DNA of 64,000 bases from Sporosarcina aquimarina (GTDB taxonomy: Bacteria > Bacillota > Bacilli > Bacillales_A > Planococcaceae), in NCBI RefSeq assembly GCF_023715615.1, contig NZ_JAMBOM010000003.1, positions 307,463 through 371,462 of the forward strand, in the 5' to 3' direction. The notes under the pieces are model-generated. The model made no database searches, was not told the DNA's origin, and worked only from the letters and a program-made list of their open reading frames with translations. How positions within the stretch are numbered: the stretch's first letter is position 1; every line of letters starts with the position of its first letter. The position numbers and the translations under genes were made by a program. Of the stretch, positions 24,413 to 34,020 are shown one piece after another.

Positions 24413-24987
24413 CAGTTGCGGAACGGACGGGTTGTACGAGGGAACGAGCGGGTTCTGCCGCGGAACGGACGGGTTGTACGAGAGAACGAGCGGGTTCTGC
24501 CGCGAAACGGGCGGGTTGTACGAGAGAACGAGCGGGTTCTGCCGCGGAACGGGCGGGTTGTACGAGAGAACGAGCGGGTTCACCCGCGGAACGGGCGGGT
24601 TGTACGAGAGAACGAGCGGGTTCTGCCGCGGAACGGGCGGGTTGTACGAGAGAACGAGCGGGTTCAGCCGCGGAACGGGCGGGTTGTACGAGAGAATGAT
24701 CGGGTTCTGCCGCGGAACGGGCGGGTCGTACGAGAGAACGAGCGGGTTCTGCCGCTGAACGGGCGGGTTGTACGAGAGAACGAGCGGGTTCAGCCGCGGA
24801 ACGGGCGGGTTGTACGAGAGAATGATCGGGTTCACCCGCGGAACGGGCGGGTTGTACGAGAGAATGATCGGGTTCACCCGCGGAACGAGCGGGTTGTACG
24901 AGAGAATGATCGGGTTCTGCCGCGAAACGGGCGGGTTGTACGAGAAAACGAGCGGGTTCACCAGCAGAACGGGCGGGTTGTCCCTCG
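24413..24987. repeat. 42-bp tandem repeat array (13 units plus a half)
   Basis: Units start every 42 bases from 24442. Each is two related 21-bp halves: GAACGAGCGGGTTCTGCCGC(G) and GAACGGGCGGGTTGTACGAG(A). Variants swap GAACGAGC for GAATGATC and CTGCC for CAGCC or CACCC. The unit length is a multiple of 3 and lacks stops, so four or more frames on both strands stay open over 600 bases. None has a ribosome binding site, and the long minus-strand frame begins inside the walJ terminator. I therefore treat it as a GC-rich non-coding minisatellite between walJ and htrC. Confidence 0.85.
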
Positions 24988-25028
24988 AATCGAGCTCGTT
25001 TACTAGCCCAATCAATTTCATCCCACAC

Positions 25029-25062
25029 AAAAAACCGCATCGCCTTAAGCGATACGGTTTTC
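25029..25062 (-). terminator. Terminator after walJ
   Basis: AAACCGCATCGC pairs with GCGATACGGTTT (one mismatch) around a CTTAA loop. On the minus strand it is followed by TTTTTTGTG. Confidence 0.85.
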
Positions 25063-25065
25063 TCC

Positions 25066-25854
25066 TCAAACAGTGATTAGTTCAGTTGGTTCTTCTGCAT
25101 CGGTGTCATGCAAATGCACAAACTCTCCTGCTATAATGCCGCACGTTTGTAACGTCTGTTCAACGCTCATGCGCGCAAGGTCTTTCATGTTATTGTCACG
25201 GCTTAAGTGAGACAAATAGATCTGAGTCTCTTTTTGCTCGATGACATCATTCATGGCAATCGCTGCATCTTCGTTCGATACGTGACCGACATCGCTCAAA
25301 ATACGTCGCTTGACACTCCATGGGTAACGCCCCATTTGGAGCATACCAACATCATGATTCGATTCAAACACAAAAGAATCCGCACTCTTAATGATTCCTT
25401 TCATGCGATCGCTCACGTATCCGGTGTCTGTAATGATCGCAAGTTTACGATCATCTTCATGAAACACGTAGAACATCGGATCCACAGAGTCATGGGAAAC
25501 AGCGAACGATTCAATCGAGATCGAACCGAAAGAATGGACCGTTTCCATATCGAACTGAAACCGTTGTTCGAGTGAGATGTCACCAACTAACCCATCCATC
25601 GCTTGCCATGTTTTCTGATTCGCGTATATAGGAACCCCATGCTTTCTTGCTAAAACACCGACACCTTTAATATGATCACTATGCTCATGCGTGACGAAAA
25701 TGGCGTTAACATCTTTCATGGATCGACCGATTTTCGCAAGCTGTGCTTCGATACGTTTTGCCGTTAAGCCTGCGTCCACGAGATAGGCCCCTGAATCATT
25801 TTCTATATAAATTGAATTACCAGTACTGCCACTGGCAAGTATGCTGAATCGCAT
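25066..25854 (-). CDS. walJ: WalJ (YycJ) metallo-beta-lactamase-fold exonuclease
   Basis: 262 residues. The metal-binding signature is HEHSDHIKG at residues about 56-64, with later His and Asp ligands ([20 protein letters not shown]). WalJ is a two-metal enzyme with 5'-3' exonuclease activity, tied to replication and mismatch repair and encoded with the WalRK cell-wall system. It follows walI by about a dozen bases and ends at a strong terminator. Confidence 0.93.
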   Translation of the reverse strand: MRFSILASGSTGNSIYIENDSGAYLVDAGLTAKRIEAQLAKIGRSMKDVNAIFVTHEHSDHIKGVGVLARKHGVPIYANQKTWQAMDGLVGDISLEQRFQFDMETVHSFGSISIESFAVSHDSVDPMFYVFHEDDRKLAIITDTGYVSDRMKGIIKSADSFVFESNHDVGMLQMGRYPWSVKRRILSDVGHVSNEDAAIAMNDVIEQKETQIYLSHLSRDNNMKDLARMSVEQTLQTCGIIAGEFVHLHDTDAEEPTELITV

Positions 25855-25866
25855 CGTAAAAACTCC

Positions 25867-26685
25867 TTATTCGGATTGCTCTTCCTCTTCTTCTGGATCC
25901 TTTTCAAGTGTGAACTCAATCACTTTACCTTCGTTAGCACTGAGGAAGTGGTGTTCTTCTTCCCCACTCTCTAATTTTACTTGAACATCCCACGTCGGGG
26001 CAAACACTTGGGTTTCCGTTAAGCGAACAAGCGTAGAATAGCCCATTTTGACATTTGTTACCTCAGAGTTCTGTTTTAACAAACCTCGTGAAGCCAGAGA
26101 TCCAATAATTTCTAGTGGTGAAAGCAAGTCTTTCTTATTGAAATTCGAAAATTTCTTCAACATATGTTGCTCATAAGATTGAATTTTTTCATCATCATCC
26201 CATGAGACCACGAGCATGGCACTCGGACTATAATAGATCGGACGTCCCTCGAATTGTTGGAAGAAGAATGCTTTTTTTTGTTCTTCCGCCACCTCCCACA
26301 GTACGTATTCTGTTCCGTTCAATACATATTGGGAAAGGAATGATTTGAAATCATCTTTCTTTGCTTCTTCAAGTGTTATTTTATCGGTGAGTGTTGACCT
26401 TAAAAGATTATCATTCAAGATGGAGGTTTTTTGCCCCTTTAAATCTTTCAGTGATTCTTTGTTAAAGTCAACGACATCTGCAGAAACAAATGACGCTTCT
26501 TTGTCGACAAATGGAGGCAACTTGTAGGTGATGTTTTCTTGCTTTAGGACATCTTCCATAGAAGTTTTCCCCGCCACTTCAAGATTTTCAATATTAGCGT
26601 TCCGGTTCAAATACAGGAAACACAGGAATACATTCAGTATCGAGAACACTATGATGAAAATTGTTTTGGTTTTACTCCAATCCAA
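25867..26685 (-). CDS. walI: WalI (YycI), regulator of WalK
   Basis: 272 residues with one N-terminal TM helix (about 7-27) and an extracytoplasmic domain of the YycI family. It ends in a Glu-rich tail (DPEEEEEQSE). WalI and WalH contact WalK in the membrane and tune its kinase activity. The start is TTG, preceded by GGGAGG; its first codons overlap the end of walH by 14 bases. Confidence 0.92.
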   Translation of the reverse strand: MDWSKTKTIFIIVFSILNVFLCFLYLNRNANIENLEVAGKTSMEDVLKQENITYKLPPFVDKEASFVSADVVDFNKESLKDLKGQKTSILNDNLLRSTLTDKITLEEAKKDDFKSFLSQYVLNGTEYVLWEVAEEQKKAFFFQQFEGRPIYYSPSAMLVVSWDDDEKIQSYEQHMLKKFSNFNKKDLLSPLEIIGSLASRGLLKQNSEVTNVKMGYSTLVRLTETQVFAPTWDVQVKLESGEEEHHFLSANEGKVIEFTLEKDPEEEEEQSE

Positions 26686-28006
26686 GAAGGCCGCCTCCCT
26701 TCCGAGTTAGATCTTCCTCATACACTTCCCAATTTCCGTTGATGTAATAGAACCAATGGGGTTCGAATTTCAAGATACCAACATCCGTATCATGAACAAG
26801 TGAATAGCCTGGCTTTATTTCTTCGATTGCTGTGAAATCGAGATCATCTGATTCTTCTAGGTGACGGGCGACCTCCGTTGCTGGAGGGAGTGTCACTTCA
26901 TAACTTTTGATAGGCGAGTTGAGTGTGAAGTAAGGTCGGGTATAGCTCGATACTCGGTTATCTCCCAGTTTTTCCATTATCTCAGCACTTTCCCCGAGTT
27001 CACTAAAGACTGGAAGTCCGTTGTCATGAAGCTGAAACTGAATGTAACGCGAAACTGGATTCATATAAGAATAGCGGTAATCATCTGTCCAACCGCCGTG
27101 ATCATTTACAAATTCAATTGCAGTTGTCATCAGTTCAGAAGGAATTGCTAATTCCTGACTTTCAGGTGGATACACAAAGTTTAAGAATTTAGTTTTCGTG
27201 TTTACTTTCATCAGTGCATGGTCGTCGCCATACTCTTCTTTATTGGTATCGACCAAATTCCTTCGAACAGCATTTGGATCATTAAACAACGCATCTTTAA
27301 ATAACGAAGGGTTGATCTCCTCTTCAATATAGGTCGAGTGAATCACAGTAATGGGCTCACTCGAAATCGTTAACGTGTTGGTTTCATTCACGTGAACTTC
27401 TTTATATTGAGACAATTTTTTCCCTTTATCAATAATCGACTTTTGGAACCGTTGTGTATCCTCCATTTTCACTTTTGCTTTATAATGCGTTCTGCTAACC
27501 GTACTGACAAAGTGCACCTCAGGAAGACTGTCATCTGGATCCCAATTGACAATAAGTTTATTGAATAAAACTTCAGGTACAGTTTTATCTTCAATTTCTA
27601 GGACATCCTTATAGACGGAAACTGGTACTTCTCCTGGATAATAGAGGACATACTGATTTCCTTTTGTGAGTAAGTCATGCATCTCATCTTTCGTTAGATC
27701 CAGGTTCACTGCAGTGAATCCGAACACTTTCCAGCGCATCATTTCCTCAAGTACAGGCTGTATTACTGTAGTATCTGTTGTTCCATATAATTCTTCATCA
27801 TTAAACTTAAACACCCATTTGTATGGAAGAACAATATCGGATATTGGTTTCTTATTTTGTATGCTCGTAATAGATCCATCCACTGACTGGTTTTGATCAA
27901 TTGAAGCCAGCTGTGGTGCATATGACCAAATTGAAAACGTAAATGTGATGCTCAGGAGGACGAGTAGTAGCAGGACGACCGATTTGATTGTCTCAATATG
28001 TCTCAC
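26672..28006 (-). CDS. walH: WalH (YycH), regulator of WalK
   Basis: About 444 residues. The N-terminus has a single TM segment (VVLLLLVLLSITFTFSIW), followed by a large extracytoplasmic YycH domain. I chose the GTG at 28006, which overlaps the walK stop (GTGA) and has GGGGAG 8 bases upstream; a GTG at 28015 overlaps that ribosome binding site. It acts with WalI as a membrane regulator of WalK. Confidence 0.92.
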   Translation of the reverse strand: MRHIETIKSVVLLLLVLLSITFTFSIWSYAPQLASIDQNQSVDGSITSIQNKKPISDIVLPYKWVFKFNDEELYGTTDTTVIQPVLEEMMRWKVFGFTAVNLDLTKDEMHDLLTKGNQYVLYYPGEVPVSVYKDVLEIEDKTVPEVLFNKLIVNWDPDDSLPEVHFVSTVSRTHYKAKVKMEDTQRFQKSIIDKGKKLSQYKEVHVNETNTLTISSEPITVIHSTYIEEEINPSLFKDALFNDPNAVRRNLVDTNKEEYGDDHALMKVNTKTKFLNFVYPPESQELAIPSELMTTAIEFVNDHGGWTDDYRYSYMNPVSRYIQFQLHDNGLPVFSELGESAEIMEKLGDNRVSSYTRPYFTLNSPIKSYEVTLPPATEVARHLEESDDLDFTAIEEIKPGYSLVHDTDVGILKFEPHWFYYINGNWEVYEEDLTRKGGGLLGLE

Positions 28007-29832
28007 ACATCCCACTCCCCATCATCGTGTTGTTCATAAGGCAATGTGAAGAAAATCGATGTTCCTTCGCCTTCGACACTATGCGCCCAAATCTTGCCGC
28101 CATGTGCACTAATCATTTCTTTCGCAATTGCGAGACCGAGACCAGTCCCCCCCATTGCACGGGATCGTGCTTTGTCTGAGCGGAAGAAACGATCAAAGAT
28201 CCGATTTACATTTGCAGCTGGGATGCCAAGACCTTCATCTGAAATACTTACGCGAATCGAGTCTTCCAATACCGCTACATTGAAACGGACAATTCCACCG
28301 TCAGGCGAATACTTCAGCGCGTTCGAAATAATATTATCAATTACTTGTGTCATTTTGTCCGTATCAATTTCAACAAACAGATCTACTGGTGGTACAATTC
28401 TACGGAAGCTCACTTCTTGTGATTTAGAAAACTCGAATCGATCTATGATCGAGTTGAAGAACGTATTGAAGTCTACCCACTCTGTGTTGAGCTCGTATTC
28501 ATTACTATCCATTCTAGAAAGTTTGAGCAAATCGTTCACAAGTCGGATCATCCGTTCCGTTTCCGTTTGTGTCACATTCAAGAAGGCCGGGGCAATGTCT
28601 TCGTTTTTCCATGCCCCTTCAGCGAGGGCCTCCAAGTAACTGCGCATCGTAGTGAGTGGCGTCCTTAGTTCGTGTGATACGTTTGACACAAACTCACGAC
28701 GTTCCATTTCAATTTTTTCTTGCTCAGTATTATCGTGCAAAACAACTATGAGTCCATTCACAAAACCTGTCTCCCGTTGAGTTACAGAAAACGTTGCACG
28801 CAAAATAGACGGTTCTTCTTCCGTACTAAAGTCCAGCGGGATCGATTCACGCATCTCTATTAAATCTTCAAAGGAGTACTCTTTCTCAATTCCGAGAATC
28901 GTATTAATCGGCCGATTCAACACGAGATCACTAGTCATCCGAAGCATGCCAAGTGCCGAGTCATTAATGAGACTTACACGTCCTTTCCGATCTGTTGAAA
29001 TTACTCCATCTGTCATATTCTCCAACACAGATGCCAATTTCCGTCTCTCCGCCTCTGTCGTAGATTGAGACTCCAAGAGCTGATTGGTTAAATGGTTGAA
29101 CGCAATGGCCAGCTGCCCCAACTCATCGTTTCCATAAACCCGGACTTTTCTGGAGTAATTCCCCTTTGCCATCGCTTGTGCTTGTCTGCGCATGTCAGAA
29201 ATGGGACGGGTGAACGTCTGTGCAATGAATATTCCTATGATGATCGTAATCGTAAGCGAGACCGCAGCCGCTCCTGCAAGGATTCGATTGATTTCATCGA
29301 TCTGCTTAAAGACTTTATCTATGTTGGACTCCACGTAGAGTGCTCCGATGACTTCACTGCCATTCATAATCGGTTGAGTCCGCTTTTGCACTCTTTTATT
29401 TGTTTTCTTATTGAAGTTAATGACACTTTGAGGACTTTCAGAAACAATGGCCCTTTTGACGATATCATCGATGGATCTCTGTCCAACCATCGTTTTCTGA
29501 TGATCCGGTATAGAGGATGCTAAAATTCGATATTTTGAATCGATTACTCGTACTTCAATGATATCATCCGAACTAAAACCTGAAAGGACGGTCCGCAAAC
29601 TCGTTTCGGTTGACGGATCGTCCGAGGTTCGTTCTTTCAGCATTTCTTCACGCACGCTAAATTCAACGAGGTTTATACGATCTTTAATCGAGTTTGTGAA
29701 GTTTAGTTTTAAGGTTTCTTCCAACTGCTGTGAAAAGTACAGGCCTATAATCTGCAAGGCTAGTAGAATGAGCATGACGTAAATCAGCACAATCTTAACA
29801 TGGATGGAATTGAAGATCCCCACTTTTCTCAT
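28003..29832 (-). CDS. walK: WalK sensor histidine kinase
   Basis: 609 residues. TM1 (about 10-32), an extracytoplasmic Cache-like domain, TM2 (about 180-203), HAMP, PAS, then HisKA with the phosphorylated His in FVSNVSHELRTPLTTMRS and an HATPase with N, G1 (ISDEGLGIP), F and G2 (GGTGLGLAI) boxes. It controls cell-wall hydrolase genes through WalR and is essential in relatives. The ATG at 29832 has CAGGAG 7 bases upstream, within the walR stop region. Confidence 0.95.
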   Translation of the reverse strand: MRKVGIFNSIHVKIVLIYVMLILLALQIIGLYFSQQLEETLKLNFTNSIKDRINLVEFSVREEMLKERTSDDPSTETSLRTVLSGFSSDDIIEVRVIDSKYRILASSIPDHQKTMVGQRSIDDIVKRAIVSESPQSVINFNKKTNKRVQKRTQPIMNGSEVIGALYVESNIDKVFKQIDEINRILAGAAAVSLTITIIIGIFIAQTFTRPISDMRRQAQAMAKGNYSRKVRVYGNDELGQLAIAFNHLTNQLLESQSTTEAERRKLASVLENMTDGVISTDRKGRVSLINDSALGMLRMTSDLVLNRPINTILGIEKEYSFEDLIEMRESIPLDFSTEEEPSILRATFSVTQRETGFVNGLIVVLHDNTEQEKIEMERREFVSNVSHELRTPLTTMRSYLEALAEGAWKNEDIAPAFLNVTQTETERMIRLVNDLLKLSRMDSNEYELNTEWVDFNTFFNSIIDRFEFSKSQEVSFRRIVPPVDLFVEIDTDKMTQVIDNIISNALKYSPDGGIVRFNVAVLEDSIRVSISDEGLGIPAANVNRIFDRFFRSDKARSRAMGGTGLGLAIAKEMISAHGGKIWAHSVEGEGTSIFFTLPYEQHDDGEWDV

Positions 29833-29836
29833 TTGG

Positions 29837-30547
29837 TTACTCCTGTTCCGGATCTCGCAAGTAATAGCCAACCCCTCGGCGTGTCACAATCCATGTTGGA
29901 TGGCTTGGTGTATCTTCAATCTTCTCTCGAAGTCTACGGATGGTAACATCAACTGTTCGAACATCACCGAAATAATCATAGCCCCAGACAGTTTGCAACA
30001 AGTGCTCACGTGTCATTACTTGTCCAATATGATTAGCTAAGTAATGCAACAGTTCAAACTCACGATGAGTAAGTTCGATAGTTTCCCCTCGCTTTTGTGC
30101 AAGATACGCATCTGGCTGGATAACAAGACTGCCGACCGTAATATCATTTGTAGCTTCTTCCGCGTCCTCAGCTGCAGCTTTCTGGTGTCTCCGCAGGTTC
30201 GCTTTGACGCGGGCAATCAGCTCCCTGGTACCAAATGGTTTCGTAACATAATCGTCTGCACCGAGCTCCAATCCAAGAACTTTATCGATTTCAGAGTCTT
30301 TTGCAGTCAGCATGATAATCGGAAAATCATACTTTTTACGAACTTCACGACACACTTCCATCCCGTCTTGTTTTGGCAGCATGATGTCGAGCAACATGAT
30401 ATCCGGCTTGACCTCTTCGACTTTCGCTAATGCATCGTCTCCATCATAGGCTGTATAAACGGTAAAGCCTTCTTTTTTTAAATTAAACTCCAATATATCC
30501 GCAATGGGTTTCTCGTCATCTACAACGAGTATTGTTTTGTTTTGCAT
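29837..30547 (-). CDS. walR: WalR response regulator
   Basis: 236 residues from the ATG at 30547 (AAAGGG 8 bases upstream; an upstream 26-codon extension is not homologous). The receiver domain carries the Asp in [11 protein letters not shown], and the OmpR/PhoB winged-helix domain ends [14 protein letters not shown]. It is the master regulator of peptidoglycan hydrolase genes, activated by WalK. First gene of the walRKHIJ operon. Confidence 0.96.
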   Translation of the reverse strand: MQNKTILVVDDEKPIADILEFNLKKEGFTVYTAYDGDDALAKVEEVKPDIMLLDIMLPKQDGMEVCREVRKKYDFPIIMLTAKDSEIDKVLGLELGADDYVTKPFGTRELIARVKANLRRHQKAAAEDAEEATNDITVGSLVIQPDAYLAQKRGETIELTHREFELLHYLANHIGQVMTREHLLQTVWGYDYFGDVRTVDVTIRRLREKIEDTPSHPTWIVTRRGVGYYLRDPEQE

Positions 30548-30681
30548 GAGTTCTACCCTTTCCGGCCGAGTCGGCGCATTTACTTGGTATCCTTTTACTC
30601 TACCATTCTTCATGCATTTTCGCACGTTCCAATCGTTTCCGAAACCGCTTAGAAAGAGCTTTTATCCGGCGTTGCTAATTT

Positions 30682-30695
30682 ATTTCCCGGGGAAT
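30682..30695. promoter_or_regulatory. Near-consensus Noc-binding site
   Basis: ATTTCCCGGGGAAT differs at one position from the 14-bp Noc site ATTTCCCGGGAAAT known from Bacillus. It lies between purA and walR, and noc is present in this window. Confidence 0.55.
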
Positions 30696-30729
30696 ATTTC
30701 CCGATTTTTGTCGGATTTTCCCGTAAGTA

Positions 30730-30778
30730 AAAACGCTTCCTCCGTCCACCAAATTGGCAGAAACTGAGGAAGCGTTTT
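30730..30778 (-). terminator. Terminator after purA
   Basis: AAAACGCTTCCTC (30730-30742) pairs with GAGGAAGCGTTTT (30766-30778). On the minus strand the stem is followed by TTTT plus a loosely T-rich stretch. Confidence 0.8.
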
Positions 30779-30789
30779 GCAAGTTTAAA

Positions 30790-32079
30790 TTATGCACGCC
30801 AAACGCTTTTTACAACGTTTGTTTGTGTACGATCCGGACCTACTGAGAAGATGGAAATCGTTACATCTGTGAGCTGCGCAATACGCTCTAAATAGTGACG
30901 CGCGTTAGCTGGTAGCTCATCAAGTGATTTACATTTTGTTATGTCTTCTGTCCAGCCTGGTAGTTCTTCATAAATTGGTGTACATTCAGCTAGCATCCGT
31001 AAATTTGCAGGATACTCTGTAATTATTTCACCTTTGTACTCATAAGCCGTACAGATTTTAACGGTATCCAAACCAGTCAATACATCAATTGAGTTTACCG
31101 ATAGGTCTGTCAATCCACTCACGCGACGCGCGTGACGAACGACAACACTATCAAACCAACCGATTCGACGTGGACGACCTGTTGTTGTACCAAATTCTTT
31201 ACCGACTGTACGGATCTGATCGCCAACTTCATCAAATAGTTCAGTTGGGAACGGACCGTCACCGACACGAGATGTATAGGCTTTACACACACCTACGACG
31301 TGATCAATCTTAGTCGGTCCGACACCAGAACCAATTGTTACGCCACCCGCAACTGGGTTGGATGATGTGACAAACGGATATGTTCCTTGGTCGATATCAA
31401 GCATAACGCCTTGTGCACCTTCAAATAGGACACGACGTGCTTGGTCAAGTGCATCATTTAACACTTTAGATGTATCTGTAACATACTTCGAAAGTTCTTG
31501 ACCGTAACCGTAGTACTCTTCTAAGATGTCTTCGATCTTGAAACCTTCTGTATCGTACATCTTTTCAAACAGACGGTTCTTTTCTTTCAAGTTCATGCGT
31601 AACTTCATCTCAAACACTTCGTGGTCAAGCAAGTCTGCCACACGAATTCCGATTCTTGCAGCCTTGTCCATGTACGCTGGACCAATTCCTTTACCCGTTG
31701 TCCCGATCTTGTTTTCCCCGCGGCTCTCTTCTTCCACAAGATCTTGCTTCAAGTGGTAAGGTAAAATGACATGGGCACGATTAGAAATACGTAAGTTGTC
31801 TGTGTTGACGCCTCGGTCTTGAAGGCCTCTCAATTCGCTGACGAGTGCTTTTGGATCGACAACCATGCCGTTCCCAATAACAGACGTCTTCTCTTTATAA
31901 AAAATGCCGGATGGCACGAGGTGAAGTTTGTATGTTTCCCCGCCGAAGATAATCGTATGACCCGCGTTGTTCCCGCCTTGATAGCGAGCAATTACTTCTG
32001 CATTTTCTGAAAGGAAATCTGTAATCTTTCCTTTCCCTTCGTCTCCCCACTGTGTTCCAACAACTACTACTGATGGCAT
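30790..32079 (-). CDS. purA: Adenylosuccinate synthetase
   Basis: 429 residues, normal length. It opens with [18 protein letters not shown], the GTP-binding GDEGKGK loop with the catalytic Asp. [10 protein letters not shown], with the catalytic His, and the IMP-binding GTTGRPRR region are also visible. It condenses IMP with aspartate in AMP synthesis. GGAGGTG precedes the ATG at 32079. No PurR box was recognised upstream. Between dnaB and walR, as in Bacillus. Confidence 0.96.
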   Translation of the reverse strand: MPSVVVVGTQWGDEGKGKITDFLSENAEVIARYQGGNNAGHTIIFGGETYKLHLVPSGIFYKEKTSVIGNGMVVDPKALVSELRGLQDRGVNTDNLRISNRAHVILPYHLKQDLVEEESRGENKIGTTGKGIGPAYMDKAARIGIRVADLLDHEVFEMKLRMNLKEKNRLFEKMYDTEGFKIEDILEEYYGYGQELSKYVTDTSKVLNDALDQARRVLFEGAQGVMLDIDQGTYPFVTSSNPVAGGVTIGSGVGPTKIDHVVGVCKAYTSRVGDGPFPTELFDEVGDQIRTVGKEFGTTTGRPRRIGWFDSVVVRHARRVSGLTDLSVNSIDVLTGLDTVKICTAYEYKGEIITEYPANLRMLAECTPIYEELPGWTEDITKCKSLDELPANARHYLERIAQLTDVTISIFSVGPDRTQTNVVKSVWRA

Positions 32080-32156
32080 TATAAGCACCTCCGTTGGATG
32101 CATAAGCATCCTCATTCAAACGGCTTTTATTGTATCAAGCTTTGTGTGCTACGTCA

Positions 32157-32206
32157 AGAAAAAACACGAACGTTAGAGAACTACTATTCTCCTACATTCG
32201 TGTTTA
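32157..32206 (-). terminator. Terminator after dnaB
   Basis: On the minus strand AACACGAATG...GAGAA pairs with TTCTC...CGTTCGTGTT, followed by TTTTTTCTT. It overlaps the dnaB stop codon. Confidence 0.8.
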
Positions 32207-33556
32207 AGCACCAAAGGACTCATGTTGCGACCAATCAATATTTAAGAACTTATTATATTCCTTTGCAAATGCTAACGTCACCGTTCCGGTTGGGCCGTTA
32301 CGTTGCTTTGCAATGATAATCTCAATCATATTCTGGTTTTCAGTCTCTTTGTCGTAATAGTCTTCACGATACAAGAACGAAACGATATCCGCATCTTGCT
32401 CGATACTTCCAGACTCTCGTAAGTCAGACATCATTGGACGTTTGTCTTGTCGCTGCTCAACACCACGGGATAGCTGGGATAAGGCGATTACTGGTACTTT
32501 CAATTCACGGGCAAGAGCTTTCAAAGAACGGGAGATATCCGATACTTCCTGTTGTCGGTTTTCACCCGATCTGCCACTGCCCATAATGAGTTGTAAGTAA
32601 TCAATCATAATCATCCCGAGTCCGTGCTCTTGCTGCAGACGTCTACATTTTGACCGGATTTCGTTAATGCGTATACCAGGAGAGTCATCAATGAAGATTC
32701 CCGCGTTAGACAGACTGCCCATCGCCATCGTTAGCTTACGCCAATCCTCTGCCTCGAGATTCCCTGTTCTTAGCACAGACGCATCAATATTGCCTTCTGC
32801 ACATAACATACGCATGACGAGCTGTTCAGCACCCATCTCCAGACTAAAAATCGCAACGTTTTCATCTGTCTTAGTTGCAACGTTCTGTGCGACATTCAAC
32901 GCAAATGCTGTCTTACCCACGGAAGGTCTCGCCGCCACAATGATCAAGTCATTTGGTTGGAAGCCCGCGGTTATTTTGTCAAGATCGGCAAAGCCCGTTG
33001 GAACACCGGTGACGTCTCCCCTGCGCGTATGTAAAATCTCTATGTTGTCATACGTATCCACAAGTACGTCCTTGATATGACGGAAGTCTCCGGCATTTTT
33101 ACGGTTCGCAACTTCCATCATTTTCTTTTCGGCTTCAGATAGGAGTGCTTCCACTTCGTCTTCTCGCGTATAGCCATCTTCCATTATTGTCGAAGCCACT
33201 GAAATTAGACGTCTCAGTAAAGACTTTTCCTCAACGATGCGAGCATAGTGTTCAATGTTCGCTGCAGTTGGAACGCTATTTGCGATCTCCGTTAAATAAG
33301 AAAGACCCCCAACGTCTTCTAATTCCTTCTTTGCAGATAGTTCTTCCGTGACAGTGACAACATCGATCGCCTGCCCCTTATCACTTAAGCCAATCATCGT
33401 TAGAAAAATCTTGTGATGTGCAGTACGGTAGAAATCCTCGGGAATCAAAATCTCAGCCGCTGTAATAAGTGCTTGAGGATCCAAGAAAATTGCCCCGATG
33501 ACGGACTGCTCGGCTTCGTTATTATGAGGGGGAATACGATCTATCATTTGATCCAT
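32204..33556 (-). CDS. dnaB: Replicative DNA helicase (DnaB family; DnaC in Bacillus subtilis)
   Basis: 450 residues. The N-terminal helical domain (RIPPHNNEAEQSVIGAIFLD) binds primase. The RecA-like motor has Walker A ARPSVGKTAFAL and Walker B MIMIDYLQLI, with the family R-finger region SDLRESGSIEQDADIV. It unwinds the replication fork as a hexamer. AAGGAG is 8 bases before the ATG. It lies downstream of rplI in a likely yybS-gdpP-rplI-dnaB operon. Confidence 0.96.
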   Translation of the reverse strand: MDQMIDRIPPHNNEAEQSVIGAIFLDPQALITAAEILIPEDFYRTAHHKIFLTMIGLSDKGQAIDVVTVTEELSAKKELEDVGGLSYLTEIANSVPTAANIEHYARIVEEKSLLRRLISVASTIMEDGYTREDEVEALLSEAEKKMMEVANRKNAGDFRHIKDVLVDTYDNIEILHTRRGDVTGVPTGFADLDKITAGFQPNDLIIVAARPSVGKTAFALNVAQNVATKTDENVAIFSLEMGAEQLVMRMLCAEGNIDASVLRTGNLEAEDWRKLTMAMGSLSNAGIFIDDSPGIRINEIRSKCRRLQQEHGLGMIMIDYLQLIMGSGRSGENRQQEVSDISRSLKALARELKVPVIALSQLSRGVEQRQDKRPMMSDLRESGSIEQDADIVSFLYREDYYDKETENQNMIEIIIAKQRNGPTGTVTLAFAKEYNKFLNIDWSQHESFGA

Positions 33557-33571
33557 CAGACTATCTCCTTA

Positions 33572-34018
33572 TCATTCTTCTGTTACGTGGACTTTCAATA
33601 CAGCGTTAACATCGTGATGTAATTTCACAGGTACATTTGTATAGCCGAGTGCACGAATGGCATCGGGTAAATCCATCTTACGCTTATCAAGCTTAATGCC
33701 GTGTTGTTTCTCTAGAGCTGATGCGATTTGTTTAGAAGTAACCGATCCAAATAACCGACCGTCTTCACCAGACTTTGCTGTCAATTCTACTGTGAGCTCT
33801 TCGATACGTGCTTTTAGCTTCTTCGCATCTTCCAACTCTTCGGCAGCATCTTTTGCTTGGCGATTCTTTTGCCCTTCTAACTTGCTGAGGGCCGCTGGTG
33901 TCGCCTCAACAGCCACGTTATTTTTGAGTAAGAAGTTTTGAGCATATCCTACAGAAACCTCTTTTACATCACCTTTTTTACCCTTACCTTTTACATCTTG
34001 TAGAAAAATAACTTTCAT
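33572..34018 (-). CDS. rplI: Ribosomal protein L9
   Basis: 148 residues. The N-terminal [21 protein letters not shown], split at residue 20, is the L9 RNA-binding domain. A long Lys/Glu-rich connecting helix (about 40-75) and a C-terminal domain follow. It binds 23S rRNA at the base of the L1 stalk. GGGGAG is 7 bases before the ATG at 34018; a TTG two codons earlier is less likely. Confidence 0.96.
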   Translation of the reverse strand: MKVIFLQDVKGKGKKGDVKEVSVGYAQNFLLKNNVAVEATPAALSKLEGQKNRQAKDAAEELEDAKKLKARIEELTVELTAKSGEDGRLFGSVTSKQIASALEKQHGIKLDKRKMDLPDAIRALGYTNVPVKLHHDVNAVLKVHVTEE

Positions 34019-34020
34019 GT

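Noticed and set aside
24413..24987. CRISPR array
   Set aside because: Repeats are directly contiguous with no unique spacers, and no cas genes are near.
24336..25069. Four or more long overlapping open frames in the 42-bp repeat
   Set aside because: All arise because the unit is a multiple of 3 without stops; none has a ribosome binding site, and the minus-strand frames start inside the walJ terminator.
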